NCBI RefSeq assembly: GCF_047246645.1
Contig: NZ_JBFOKR010000009.1
Location: forward strand, 151,849-215,848
Direction: 5' to 3'
Origin: Ferdinandcohnia sp047246645
GTDB lineage: Bacteria > Bacillota > Bacilli > Bacillales > Bacillaceae_L
Length of the DNA stretch: 64,000 nt
Shown: piece by piece, positions 1-8,792 of the stretch
How positions within the stretch are numbered: position 1 is the stretch's first letter
Layout of the letters: the number at the start of each line of letters is the position of its first letter
Notes under the pieces: generated by a model
The model's database searches: none
What the model saw: the letters and a program-made list of their open reading frames with translations, nothing else
Told to the model about the DNA's origin: nothing
Made by a program: the position numbers and the translations under genes

Positions 1-3000
1 TACTAAAATCAGCAGTTATATTTTTGATACTTTCATTAAAATAATGTAACTGTTGATGCAGCCTTTTTAAAATAAAAGATTCAATTCGTAATGAAGTAGC
101 ACGCATTTCTTGGGCTAAATCAAAACCTACAGATTCAAGCAATTCATCCAAGCATGATTGTAAAGCCTTTTTAATATCCCTGCCATCATCCCGAAGAGTT
201 GTGGGATTAAATGCCTCTTTAAACATATCAGGTACCCTAAGGAAAATTCGTTGCTTAATATAATAACTGAGTTCGGTAATCTCTTGGTTGACCGATGTTA
301 CTAGTTCTTCTTCGTTTGCCTGTCTAATCAAAGCGCTAATTTTCTCATGTTCCTTTTTTACTGTTTGAAGTTTTATTTGCTTCGATTCTTTACTTTCATT
401 TGCTGAAGAAATATACGAGTCAATAATGGTTGAAGCCCTCTTAATATCAACATATGCTTCATTAATAGCTACTTCAGTTAATTCATCAACAATAAAATCA
501 TGAAAATCAATTTCAAATTTTTCAATTCCTGATGATTGTAGAACGCCTCTTTCTTTTGTACTATTTTCATTTTGTTTTTCTTTAAGTGCAGCACGACTGG
601 AAACTGTGTAAAGTCGCGGGAATCGAATTCCATAGCTAATTAGTTGAGATTCTACATAATCCTTTACATCTGCAAGCTCATCCATTGAGTTTGCTAAATC
701 CGCTGCATTAATGATAAAGAACATTTTATCCATACTGAAGGTATCTTTTACACGACCTAGCTGGATTAAAAATTCTCGGTCCGCTTTTGAAAAGGCATGG
801 TTATAATACGTTACAAACAAGATTGCATCAGCATTTTTTATATATTCAAAGGCAACGCCAGTATGTCTTGCATTAATTGAATCAGCACCAGGTGTATCAA
901 CTAAGGTAATCCCTTGTCTTGTCAAAGGACAATCATAATAAAGTTCAATCCATTCTACAAAACAAGCTTTTTCTTCGTTGGCAACAAAGTCATTAAAACC
1001 ATCGATATTACTCGTCATTACGGTTCCTATAGCAGAAGAAATTGATTGGTAACCTTTAACAACCGCTTCGAGGAACGCAAAATGTGGCTTTTCCTTTGCC
1101 TCGATAGTAGAGATGTTTGTAATTTTGGATGTAATGATATTCAAGGAAGTTTCAATATTTTGTGCCTGTTCTCCAAATACATGTAATGAGTGGTTTATGT
1201 CATCTAATAGCTGCTGTTTCGACTTAAGCTTAATAAGAACCGTTCCGTGAGAACGTTCTTTGGTTGGAAAGGTAATTTTATTAATGGTTGCGGTTGTTGG
1301 ATTTGGTGAAACAGGTAAAACCGCATTTCCCATTAGAGCATTGGCAAACGACGATTTACCAGCACTAAAAGCTCCGAATAATGCAACTGTATAATGTTTA
1401 TTTCGTAGGCGATATGCCTTTTCTTTCATATCTTTAGCTATTAATGATAACCCAGTTATTGGAGAAATTAATTTATCTGCCTCTTCTAAGTGTGAAATTG
1501 CTTGTTCCGCCGTACTTTTTAGTTTTGTGTCCTTCTCAACCTGCTTGGTAGGCTTTTCTAAATTTCCTTCAATTTGCTGCTTCTGAAGATTTTGTAATAC
1601 CTCTTCAGTTGATGAAACTTCAATATTATCAAGCTTGAGTTTTGATAATAACTCTTCAACAGTTTTTGAAGACATAGACTCTACATTACCATTCATTATA
1701 TTTTGGAGTTGTGATAATTGTAGATTGCGAGCATGGTCAAACTTTTTTAGCTTTTCAAGTGCTTCTTGGTATTGCAAATAATTCGCCAGCTCCCTTGAAA
1801 TCTCTTCCTTCTTATTAACTGCCTCTTTTTTTAGTTGAATTAAAATACTCTCAAAAATTGCTAAGGCTTGCTGTTTATATTTTTTCTTAATATACCGGCT
1901 TATGTCTTCTGTGTACGTTAAAATATACTCGCCAGTTACTCTTGCACCAGGTTTTACCAAACTTTGTAGATCCTCTGCCAGTATCTCAACTGAGATCTCA
2001 TCATTACTCTTTTGATAGCGAGACAAGTTTTTGTCAGATATATATTTTGATAAATAGTCCTTTAGATGCCATTCTAACTGGGTAGATACTTTCTCTTTTA
2101 CATCACTGAAAAAGATCTGTAAACGCTCATCTCGCTCTTTTTCCGTCTTATTCTTTGAAAATAGAAGTCCTACCTTAAACTCTGGCTGGACAGATTCAAC
2201 GAATCGTTTAGCCAGTTCTCTTGTTTCAAAAGGCATTAGTATTGAATTGGATAGAATAGCGTCTACACCTTTTAGAAACTCTTCTTCAAGTTTTTTCTGT
2301 TCCTTCTCAAAGCTATCCCCCTGCTTTGAAAGTGTCTCAATTTTATGAGTAAGTTCACCTAATTCGCTTTGCGACAGAGTGGACAATTTTTCCTTGAAAA
2401 CTTCAACTTCTGTAGAATTTTTATCATCTAAGAAACTAATATGATCAAGAATGATTTGTTTTGCTGAGTGATACACCCCATCCAGTAAAAGCTCATCCTT
2501 ATTTTTTATCTTTTCATGAAGTAATTTTTTTACCTGTTGAAGCTCATTATATTGATGTTCATCATCTTTTAAGGTTGTATAATAGATATTTTGATAAGAA
2601 ACGTTCCAATTTCTAAAAGCTTCTTCCACACCTTGCTTAAATGATTCGAAACTTAATTCAGATTCATTATGCTTATCCACTTGGTTAACTATTAAATAAA
2701 GCGGTTTATTTCGATCCGCCAATTCCTTTGTAAATTCGAAGTTCAATTCTGATAATACATGGTTATAATCCATTACATAAAACAGTAAGTCTGCCAAGTG
2801 TAATGCGGACTCTGTTGATATCCTATGTGCATCATCTGTGGAATCAATACCAGGTGTATCCATGATGGTTACATTTTCAGGTAACTGCATATCTTTATGG
2901 CTAATTTCAATGGAACCAATTGTTTCTCCATCTTTACAGTACGCCTTAATAACGTCATAGTCATAAGGAGCCGGATACTCAATTATCTTGCCATCATTGT

Positions 3001-3301
3001 AGTACACTCGAGCATATTCTCTACCGGTCTTAACCTTAACTAAGTTGGCACTAGTTGGTATCGGGCTTGAAGGTAAAAGATTTTCACCAATTAATTCATT
3101 AATCATACTTGATTTTCCGGCAGAGAAATGACCGGAAAACCCAATCATATATTCTGACTTATGAAGTTTTTCAATTAGTTGAAGAATTTTTTTCCCATTA
3201 TCTTTATCTTCATTTTTATCAATTAACTCATATAACAAAGACATTCTATTTAAAAGTGCCTCTTTTGTTAGTTGTGTATGAATCTTCTCTGTTTGAATCA
3301 T
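1..3301 (-). CDS. dynA: DynA-type two-headed dynamin-like GTPase (3' end outside window)
   Basis: Large membrane-remodelling GTPase. In B. subtilis DynA (YpbR) tethers and fuses membranes and helps against phage and membrane-damaging agents. Translation from the ATG at 3301 stays open to the left edge, giving about 1100 residues; the family has about 1190, so the C-terminus is missing. Two dynamin heads are visible. The first has a P-loop GHFSAGKSS (residue about 58), DTPGIDSTDDAHR and NQVDK. The second has GAFSAGKSS (about 642) and DTPGADSINARH. Long charged helical stretches lie between and after the heads. Such internal duplication is characteristic of DynA. The neighbours ypbQ and bcsA match its B. 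subtilis setting. Sure of family; only completeness is limited. Confidence 0.93.
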   Translation of the reverse strand, partial: MIQTEKIHTQLTKEALLNRMSLLYELIDKNEDKDNGKKILQLIEKLHKSEYMIGFSGHFSAGKSSMINELIGENLLPSSPIPTSANLVKVKTGREYARVYYNDGKIIEYPAPYDYDVIKAYCKDGETIGSIEISHKDMQLPENVTIMDTPGIDSTDDAHRISTESALHLADLLFYVMDYNHVLSELNFEFTKELADRNKPLYLIVNQVDKHNESELSFESFKQGVEEAFRNWNVSYQNIYYTTLKDDEHQYNELQQVKKLLHEKIKNKDELLLDGVYHSAKQIILDHISFLDDKNSTEVEVFKEKLSTLSQSELGELTHKIETLSKQGDSFEKEQKKLEEEFLKGVDAILSNSILMPFETRELAKRFVESVQPEFKVGLLFSKNKTEKERDERLQIFFSDVKEKVSTQLEWHLKDYLSKYISDKNLSRYQKSNDEISVEILAEDLQSLVKPGARVTGEYILTYTEDISRYIKKKYKQQALAIFESILIQLKKEAVNKKEEISRELANYLQYQEALEKLKKFDHARNLQLSQLQNIMNGNVESMSSKTVEELLSKLKLDNIEVSSTEEVLQNLQKQQIEGNLEKPTKQVEKDTKLKSTAEQAISHLEEADKLISPITGLSLIAKDMKEKAYRLRNKHYTVALFGAFSAGKSSFANALMGNAVLPVSPNPTTATINKITFPTKERSHGTVLIKLKSKQQLLDDINHSLHVFGEQAQNIETSLNIITSKITNISTIEAKEKPHFAFLEAVVKGYQSISSAIGTVMTSNIDGFNDFVANEEKACFVEWIELYYDCPLTRQGITLVDTPGADSINARHTGVAFEYIKNADAILFVTYYNHAFSKADREFLIQLGRVKDTFSMDKMFFIINAADLANSMDELADVKDYVESQLISYGIRFPRLYTVSSRAALKEKQNENSTKERGVLQSSGIEKFEIDFHDFIVDELTEVAINEAYVDIKRASTIIDSYISSANESKESKQIKLQTVKKEHEKISALIRQANEEELVTSVNQEITELSYYIKQRIFLRVPDMFKEAFNPTTLRDDGRDIKKALQSCLDELLESVGFDLAQEMRATSLRIESFILKRLHQQLHYFNESIKNITADFS

Positions 3302-3644
3302 ATCTAGTCCCCTTATATCCCTTTATCAATAACGCCCTGGCGATTGCACTTGAATTTTCAAGTTTGCTCCTAAAAATTAATTAATCGTGGCATCCTCCAT
3401 AGGCATTTACTTCATTCTCTCGGGTTCTACCCCACTATTTAATAACGCTTATTTTATCATATAGAATTAGTGCCTTCTGTTGAATAAGTAAAAACTTATA
3501 TGTAGTATTTTACTCTATTTATATTTGGTTTGACAAAGCAGAAAATTCAGAGCAAAAAAAGTATCTGCATGTGATATTTAATATAAATTCCCTCAAGTAT
3601 GTATTAGAAATCACATCAGAAAATGCGATTTTCTATCAAAACAA
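3302..3644. other. AT-rich intergenic stretch upstream of dynA
   Basis: No convincing gene is seen between the dynA start and dispersed repeat copy A. Weak minus-strand ribosome-binding and promoter-like sequence for dynA must lie here, but I could not pick a clear -35/-10 pair. Confidence 0.4.
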
Positions 3645-3810
3645 GAACAAAAGCGGAAAGTGCTTGAAAAAAGGAACATCGACTAAAAGCCGCCACGTCC
3701 TGTGGCAACGTCGGCACTAGCATCCTGTGCGTCGGAACCCTGACGAGGAGGCTTTTGCCGCCGCAGGAGGGGTGATGCGACCTCGAGGTGCTTGGCGCTG
3801 GCGCTGGAAA
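3645..3810 (+). repeat. Dispersed GC-rich intergenic repeat, copy A
   Basis: About 165 bp, strikingly richer in GC than its surroundings. It shares CCTGACGAGGAGGC, GCCGCAGGAGGGGTGA, CGACCTCGAGG and a GCGCTGG end with copy C (63458-63583), and with the reverse complement of copy B (48084-48258). It has no believable gene; open frames through it are by-products of its composition. It looks like a non-coding MITE or REP-like element. I infer mobility only from its copy number and intergenic placement. Confidence 0.75.
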
Positions 3811-3868
3811 TGGATAACCCAAGAGGAAGTTATCCACATCGTAAACTTTTATAGTTTCCTAAAACATA

Positions 3869-3893
3869 ATAAAAACCAGGTTATCACCTGGTT
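3869..3893 (-). terminator. Rho-independent terminator
   Basis: Read on the minus strand, an AACCAGG/CCTGGTT stem with a short GATAA loop is followed by TTTTTATT. It sits just after the small membrane-protein gene that ends at 3922. Confidence 0.7.
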
Positions 3894-3921
3894 ATATGAA
3901 CGGAATTATTAGGATCTTTAA

Positions 3922-4047
3922 CTATTGTTGGAAGTGCCCCGATAGTTGCTCCACTTTTCTTTTCTTAGGCTTATTAACATTTTGTAAAATATAGTACATT
4001 AAAAAGCTATAAATGCCAATCGTACCAATAATAAAAATAGAGAGCAT
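3922..4047 (-). CDS. Small single-pass membrane protein, 41 aa
   Basis: Not a family I recognise. The ATG at 4047 opens a 41-residue protein. Its first 23 residues are strongly hydrophobic (MLSIFIIGTIGIYSFL...), followed by a basic KPKKRK stretch and a polar tail ending HFQQ. This gives one membrane segment with an inside-positive cytoplasmic end. A modest purine-rich site (AAGGTTGGTGAAAG) precedes the start and a good terminator follows the stop, which supports a real transcription unit. It lies between dynA and ypbQ. Function unknown. Confidence 0.5.
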   Translation of the reverse strand: MLSIFIIGTIGIYSFLMYYILQNVNKPKKRKVEQLSGHFQQ

Positions 4048-4122
4048 ACTTTCACCAACCTTCAATTGATAGTGATAATTATTTTCATTCAATTAAAATT
4101 TTACCAACAACTTTCACTATTT

Positions 4123-4695
4123 TCAATCTTTTTTTAACGTTCTCATAAATCCAAGTAATCTAACTGTACGACCTCCGACGTTTTGTTGATATTCAGTATG
4201 CACTTGCAATGCTTTTTCCTCAATTGGGATACGAACTGATAACACTAATGCATTTAGTAAGGTAAATATAGTGGCAGTATAGTACGCATCAAACAGTAAC
4301 GGAATCAGTATGAATTCAATTGTAACTATAAAATAATTCGGATGCTTCATAAACTTGTATGGCCCCTTAGCACGTATCTGATTTGCTGGGAGGATTAATA
4401 TTTTGGTATTCCAGAACATACCTAATGAATAAATAACCCAAATCCTTCCTAGCTGAGTTAGGAAAAATAGAAACAGTAGAAGCGGAAAGATGCTAGAGGC
4501 TCCTTTTTCAAAAATGGTCACCTCACATATCAACGACAAAAAAAACGAAAGATGCAGTAACACCATATATTTATAATGACGCTGTCCCACTTCATAACCG
4601 CCTTGATTGAGGACCTTTTTTTCATTTCTCTTCGCAATTCTTAGTTCAATCAATCTTTGCACTCCAATTAGCAAGATAACCACCCAAAAAAGCAT
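4123..4695 (-). CDS. ypbQ: Isoprenylcysteine carboxyl methyltransferase-like membrane protein YpbQ
   Basis: About 190 residues with four or five hydrophobic segments. The C-terminal half carries the ICMT/PEMT-like signature GPYKFMKHPNYF (residues about 110-121) and an acidic RIPIEEKAL segment near the end. These residues bind S-adenosylmethionine in the family. Proteins next to bacterial type III polyketide synthases of this kind are thought to methylate alkylpyrones (BpsB/YpbQ role). The start lies one base from the upstream stop (4697), so it is probably translationally coupled to the polyketide synthase. Function by family and neighbourhood. Confidence 0.85.
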   Translation of the reverse strand: MLFWVVILLIGVQRLIELRIAKRNEKKVLNQGGYEVGQRHYKYMVLLHLSFFLSLICEVTIFEKGASSIFPLLLFLFFLTQLGRIWVIYSLGMFWNTKILILPANQIRAKGPYKFMKHPNYFIVTIEFILIPLLFDAYYTATIFTLLNALVLSVRIPIEEKALQVHTEYQQNVGGRTVRLLGFMRTLKKD

Positions 4696-4696
4696 T

Positions 4697-5788
4697 TTAT
4701 GACCTCCACTGTAATAGGATTAATTCAGAGCTAAATCCTGGCCCTAAAGCTGTTACTAAGCCGTAATCACCTTCTACCCCGAGGTTATTCTCCATAAACT
4801 GCTTTAGAACGTACAACACTGTAACTGATGACATATTCCCATGCTTCTTGAGAACTTCTCTTGAGATCTCTGTCATTTCACCTGGCAAATCAAGTGAATC
4901 TTTATAGGCATCTAATACTTTTTTACCACCTGGATGAGCTATAAAATGCCGCAGTTTTTGTATTGTGATTTCATTTTTATGTAAGAACTCTTCTACATTT
5001 CCCTTTAGCCACGACCTGACAATTGAAGGGATGTCTTTTGAAAATATCACATATAAACCATTATTTTTAATATCCCAACCCATTACATCCTCTGAATTTT
5101 TCATAAGAGTAGATTGGGAGGAAATGAAAGTCGGTAACAATTCGAAATTGGAATAAGATGTGTCAGCTTCATCACCAATAATACACACACAAGCGGTACC
5201 GTCAGCGAATAAGGATGTACCTATCAAGTTACTTTTAGAAAAGTCATCCTTTTGAAAGGTCAGGCTACATAACTCAACAGCAACAACAAGTACTTTTGAT
5301 TTCGGAAAAGCTTTACAATATTCAAATGCTCTGGCTAATCCCGCTGCACCACCAGCACAGCCAAGCCCCCATATAGGAATTCTCTTTGTGTGCGGAGAAA
5401 AGTTCATCTTATTCATGATCCTAGCCTCAATACTTGGTGTGGCGATACCAGTACTAGAAATAAAAAATATAGCTTCTATTTCACTACTATTTAAATTTCT
5501 TGAAAGTAACTTTCTATTTTCTAGACAATTTGTTATAGCTTTACTCCCAAATTCAATTGCATTTTCTATGTAGGCATTATTTTTTTCTACAAAGCTATGA
5601 TCACTTGAATACCATTCTAAACTCTCACTAAAATATCTTTCCTCAATTTCGCCATTTGAGAACACCTTAATTAGACGATCTAAGTCTTTATATTTCTCCT
5701 TAAAAAGGTCCCTGATAAATTCAGTTGTTCTATCTTGGGTTATTTTGTTAGGTGGATTATGTATTCCAACTGAGATCACTTTAGGCAT
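4697..5788 (-). CDS. bcsA: Type III polyketide synthase (BcsA/BpsA, alkylpyrone synthase)
   Basis: A chalcone-synthase-like enzyme of 363 residues, the usual length. It condenses long-chain acyl-CoA with malonyl-CoA to alkylpyrones in B. subtilis. The catalytic cysteine is in WGLGCAGGAAG (residue about 144), the histidine in FIAHPGGKKVLD and the asparagine in KHGNMSSVTVLYVL, so the Cys-His-Asn triad is complete. It is first gene of a two-gene operon with the methyltransferase-like ypbQ. A strong promoter with a perfect dyad over its -10 box lies about 50 bp upstream, suggesting repressor control. The start ATG has an AAGG site 8 bases before it. Confidence 0.92.
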   Translation of the reverse strand: MPKVISVGIHNPPNKITQDRTTEFIRDLFKEKYKDLDRLIKVFSNGEIEERYFSESLEWYSSDHSFVEKNNAYIENAIEFGSKAITNCLENRKLLSRNLNSSEIEAIFFISSTGIATPSIEARIMNKMNFSPHTKRIPIWGLGCAGGAAGLARAFEYCKAFPKSKVLVVAVELCSLTFQKDDFSKSNLIGTSLFADGTACVCIIGDEADTSYSNFELLPTFISSQSTLMKNSEDVMGWDIKNNGLYVIFSKDIPSIVRSWLKGNVEEFLHKNEITIQKLRHFIAHPGGKKVLDAYKDSLDLPGEMTEISREVLKKHGNMSSVTVLYVLKQFMENNLGVEGDYGLVTALGPGFSSELILLQWRS

Positions 5789-5827
5789 AACTTGACCTTC
5801 ACATCCTTAAGAGACTATGTCAAGGTT

Positions 5828-5865
5828 ACTTTTTCCAATTATGGAAAAAGTATTCTTATAGTCAA
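5828..5865 (-). promoter_or_regulatory. Promoter of bcsA-ypbQ with overlapping operator-like dyad
   Basis: On the minus strand TTGACT (5865-5860) and CATAAT (5843-5838) are separated by 16 bases, close to the housekeeping consensus. A perfect 9-bp inverted repeat, ACTTTTTCC-N6-GGAAAAAGT (5828-5851), straddles the -10. A protein bound there would block RNA polymerase. The regulator is unknown. Confidence 0.65.
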
Positions 5866-5933
5866 TAGAAAATATGGATGTATTCCACAAAAATAACAAG
5901 CAGTCGATCTAGAACGAAATCTACGTTTATAAT

Positions 5934-6016
5934 AGAAGGCTTCTACGTGACTCAACTCTTTCCCAAACTCTTCCCTCGGTAAGATAGAGGGCTTCTACGT
6001 GACCAACTCTTCGCCA
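5934..6016. repeat. Pair of imperfect direct repeats, period about 51 bp
   Basis: Two copies of roughly AGGGCTTCTACGTGACCAACTCTT (5935-5964 and 5986-6015) lie in the gap between the bcsA promoter and the GNAT terminator. No gene is visible in the gap. They may be part of another dispersed intergenic repeat family. Confidence 0.6.
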
Positions 6017-6042
6017 GGTGAATTTCGTCTGAAAAAACGCAT

Positions 6043-6070
6043 AAAAAAAGCCTTCCCAGTAGGGAAAGCT
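6043..6070 (-). terminator. Rho-independent terminator of the GNAT gene
   Basis: Minus strand: AGCTTTCCC-TACT-GGGAAGGCT followed by TTTTTTT. It lies about 60 bases beyond the acetyltransferase stop. Confidence 0.8.
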
Positions 6071-6129
6071 AACGTTTTAAAGGAGTTGTTATGTTGTTGT
6101 GCATTCTTAGTATAGCGTAAAAGTGACTT

Positions 6130-6672
6130 TCATTCACTAGTAAATTTATGGTTAAAAAAATAAGCCATAAAAATTTCATCGTCGAACACGCCGTCAATTA
6201 ACACTTGATCTTTTTGTCTTCCTTCCTCTACAAAACCATATTTTTTGTAAAGTTGGAAAGCTGGTTCATTCGATGCAAAAACAGTTAAACAAAGTTTGTG
6301 TAACTGATGTGTTTCACACCACTTTATTGTATATTCCATGATTTTTTTGCCTATCCCTAACCCTTGGACCTCATCAATCAACCATGTTCGAAAAAGACCT
6401 GTATGACGTTTCATCGATATTTCACCACGAATAACCCTTGCAATTCCAACTACTTTCCCTTCACATTCAGCAACAGTGTACATATTTTCCTTGGCATTCA
6501 TTTCACTTATGAATTGCTCTTCTTCAGTTGCTGTACGGGCTTTTTCTTTTTGTATGTATTTTCCTGAACTAATAATACCCTTTACAGCGTCTACTATTTG
6601 AGATGCATCATGTTGTTGAGCAGGCCGTAAAGTGACCTGAGAATGATCTTTTGCCGTAAATGTAGTATTCAC
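6130..6672 (-). CDS. GNAT-family N-acetyltransferase
   Basis: 180 residues with the GNAT fold signature. A central beta strand (VVGIARVIRG) leads to the acetyl-CoA pyrophosphate loop VQGLGIGKKIMEY (residues about 105-117), with a C-terminal ASNEPAFQLYKKYGF strand-helix. This N-terminal layout resembles RimJ/RimL- or PhnO-like enzymes that acetylate small amines or protein N-termini; the substrate cannot be read from sequence. It is preceded by AAGGAGTCGAGG before the ATG and followed by its own terminator, so it is probably monocistronic. Confidence 0.85.
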   Translation of the reverse strand: MNTTFTAKDHSQVTLRPAQQHDASQIVDAVKGIISSGKYIQKEKARTATEEEQFISEMNAKENMYTVAECEGKVVGIARVIRGEISMKRHTGLFRTWLIDEVQGLGIGKKIMEYTIKWCETHQLHKLCLTVFASNEPAFQLYKKYGFVEEGRQKDQVLIDGVFDDEIFMAYFFNHKFTSE

Positions 6673-6747
6673 TATACCTCGACTCCTTTCGGTTTATTAT
6701 GTGTAAAAAAAGAAAAAGGAACACGCAATGTGCTCCTGTACAAATAT

Positions 6748-7827
6748 CTATAAAATTTCTTTTACAATTTCTTCTCTCATATTATCAATTGCCTCAAAGT
6801 CCATTGCTTCTTTATAGTACTCCTCAAGCTTATCATGCAGCCTCTTTGCTTCACTTAAATAATTTGTCGCAATGGTCATTTTACTTTTATATTCCAGATT
6901 TAATTCATCGATCTCTTTTTTAAATGTATTTTCAATCTTCGGGTCCATACATAGCGTGAACATGTCAACGACTTCATCATGCTCACGGAAGGGATCAACG
7001 ACATGGGGTGCTGTACCATCTACAACTGAAACACTTAACTTAGGAATGATAATCATGTCAATACTCTTAGGATCGAATGCACATAGATAGTATTCAACGG
7101 ATAAACCATTCTGCTCAGCATGTTTGCCAATCTTTTTCATTAGTGTAGACTTGCCGCTTCCCGGTCTTCCCTTAATAATGTACCTTTTATCAAGATCTTC
7201 TGTAATATTATCTATAAAATTCACCGCACCCTTTGGAGTTGCCGCTCCAAAAAAACGTTTTCTGGTCGTAGGTTGTTCCTCACGCTCGATAGGTTCACTA
7301 AAAATCTTTTCAATTAAAGAATGTAAAACTCCATCTGCCTTTTTAAAGCTCATCGAAGAAACATAGATTTCCTCACGTTTTAAATGAACTTTCTTTGCTT
7401 CTGCAAAAGTTTGATACGCATTGGCAAAGCTTCGCGATATTTCATCTGTAAGTTCAATAATTGTTTCTCGATGGTTACTCAAATATCGATCATCCCGAAA
7501 TTGACCAAGATCAATCACCTTTTCGACAACACCTGGATATCGCGGTTCAATTACATGGGGTGCTGTACCGTCTACAAAGCCTAATTTTCGCTTTGGAACA
7601 ATAATCCCATCAATGGATTGATTATCAGATGAGCAATGTAAGTATTCAAGGTCATATCCTTTATCCATTAACACAAGTCCAATCTTCCTCATGAATGTGG
7701 ATTTACCAGTGCCAGGCCCACCCTTTAAGATATAAAGTGTGTCTAGATTTTTTAACGCCTCATCGTATAACGAATAAAATCCTATGCTTGAATTGGAGCC
7801 TGCATAATAATTCTTTATCTTTGCCAT
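6748..7827 (-). CDS. Tandem P-loop ATPase (PRK06851-like)
   Basis: 359 residues built from two repeats of one ATPase module. The first has a Walker A GGPGTGKSTFM (residue about 36) and the second GRPGSGKSTLM (about 221). After each comes the same pattern: an LEYLHCSSDNQSID / VEYYLCAFDPKSID segment and a VDGTAPHV(I/V)(E/D)P motif. I believe this is the PRK06851 family of uncharacterised ATPases, restricted mainly to Firmicutes. No partner domain is attached. A strong AAGGAGGT precedes the start. The neighbouring genes are unrelated and give no clue to the substrate. Confidence 0.82.
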   Translation of the reverse strand: MAKIKNYYAGSNSSIGFYSLYDEALKNLDTLYILKGGPGTGKSTFMRKIGLVLMDKGYDLEYLHCSSDNQSIDGIIVPKRKLGFVDGTAPHVIEPRYPGVVEKVIDLGQFRDDRYLSNHRETIIELTDEISRSFANAYQTFAEAKKVHLKREEIYVSSMSFKKADGVLHSLIEKIFSEPIEREEQPTTRKRFFGAATPKGAVNFIDNITEDLDKRYIIKGRPGSGKSTLMKKIGKHAEQNGLSVEYYLCAFDPKSIDMIIIPKLSVSVVDGTAPHVVDPFREHDEVVDMFTLCMDPKIENTFKKEIDELNLEYKSKMTIATNYLSEAKRLHDKLEEYYKEAMDFEAIDNMREEIVKEIL

Positions 7828-7893
7828 ATGTTATTTTACCTCCTTGTAGACATTAGCCTATATTAGAGTATGGCAAAGAGTGTTTGAGTGTGA

Positions 7894-8667
7894 TTAAAAA
7901 CCGTGAATCGTCATTCCACCGTCTACAAATAAAGTTTGACCTGTTACATAATTGCCTGCATCAGAAGATAAAAATACTGCCGGTCCAACTAATTCAGGAA
8001 GTTCTCCAATTCGTTTGATTGGAGTTACTGCCAAAATGTCATTAACATACTGCTCATCCTGTAATAATTTTTCTGTTAATGGTGTTTTGAAATACCATGG
8101 GCCAATTGAGTTAACATTTATTCCATACTGTCCCCATTCCATCGCAAGGACTTTTGTCATCTGGATAATTGCTGCTTTTGTGGCTGCATATACAACTCCA
8201 GTACGAAGGGCTACAGTACCAGCTACAGATGATATATTTATTATTTTACCGCCATGATTCTGTTCCTTCATAACCCTCCCAACCTCTTGAGCCATCATAA
8301 AAGCAGATGTTAGATTGGTATTCATTATGGTTTGCCATTCCTCATCTGTTACTTCAAGTGCTTTTGAACGAATATTCATGCCTGCATTATTGACTAAAAT
8401 ATCAATCTTTCCAGCTTGTTCAAGTACCCTTTCAACAGCGGAACTAACTTCCTCACGTTTGGTAACATCGGTTTTCACTATGTAAGCTTTCCTACCAAGG
8501 TCCTTTATTATTGCTGCTACTTCCTCTAAGTCTTGCTCTGTTCTAGACAATAAAGCAACGTCCGCACCTGCCTCTGCAAATCCAATTGCAATTGCTCTTC
8601 CTATACCTCTTCCCGCACCAGTTACTACTGCCACTTTATTCTTTAATTCAAATGATGGTAAATACAT
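7894..8667 (-). CDS. Short-chain dehydrogenase/reductase (glucose/gluconate dehydrogenase-like)
   Basis: 257 residues, a complete classical SDR. The nucleotide-binding TGAGRGIGRA is at residues about 17-26, NNAGM at about 91-95, the catalytic serine in ISSVAGT, and Tyr-Lys in YAATK. The C-terminus has YVTGQTLFVDGG. Likely NAD(P)-dependent oxidoreductase of a sugar, polyol or 3-oxoacyl substrate. The SSVAG and NSIGPWYFKTPLTE segments resemble gluconate 5-dehydrogenases, but the substrate is not decidable here. The start is preceded by AAGGAGAG. It follows its own promoter region, with no clear operon partner. Confidence 0.88.
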   Translation of the reverse strand: MYLPSFELKNKVAVVTGAGRGIGRAIAIGFAEAGADVALLSRTEQDLEEVAAIIKDLGRKAYIVKTDVTKREEVSSAVERVLEQAGKIDILVNNAGMNIRSKALEVTDEEWQTIMNTNLTSAFMMAQEVGRVMKEQNHGGKIINISSVAGTVALRTGVVYAATKAAIIQMTKVLAMEWGQYGINVNSIGPWYFKTPLTEKLLQDEQYVNDILAVTPIKRIGELPELVGPAVFLSSDAGNYVTGQTLFVDGGMTIHGF

Positions 8668-8760
8668 ATACTTCTCTCCTTATTTGTTGTCACTTAACCG
8701 ACAATATTTTTATATCCATTCTATTATTATTTCAACATATTAACTAGTTTTTCCTTTATA

Positions 8761-8792
8761 AAAAAAAATCACTATTTATTGCATAGTGATTT
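8761..8792 (-). terminator. Rho-independent terminator of the zinc-ribbon gene
   Basis: Minus strand: AATCACTAT-loop-ATAGTGATT followed by eight T. The stem begins inside the stop codon of the gene that ends at 8791. Confidence 0.85.

Noticed and set aside
3616..3837. Open frames on both strands across 3616-3912
   Set aside because: They cross dispersed repeat copy A, have GC-biased composition unlike the neighbours, and no ribosome-binding site.
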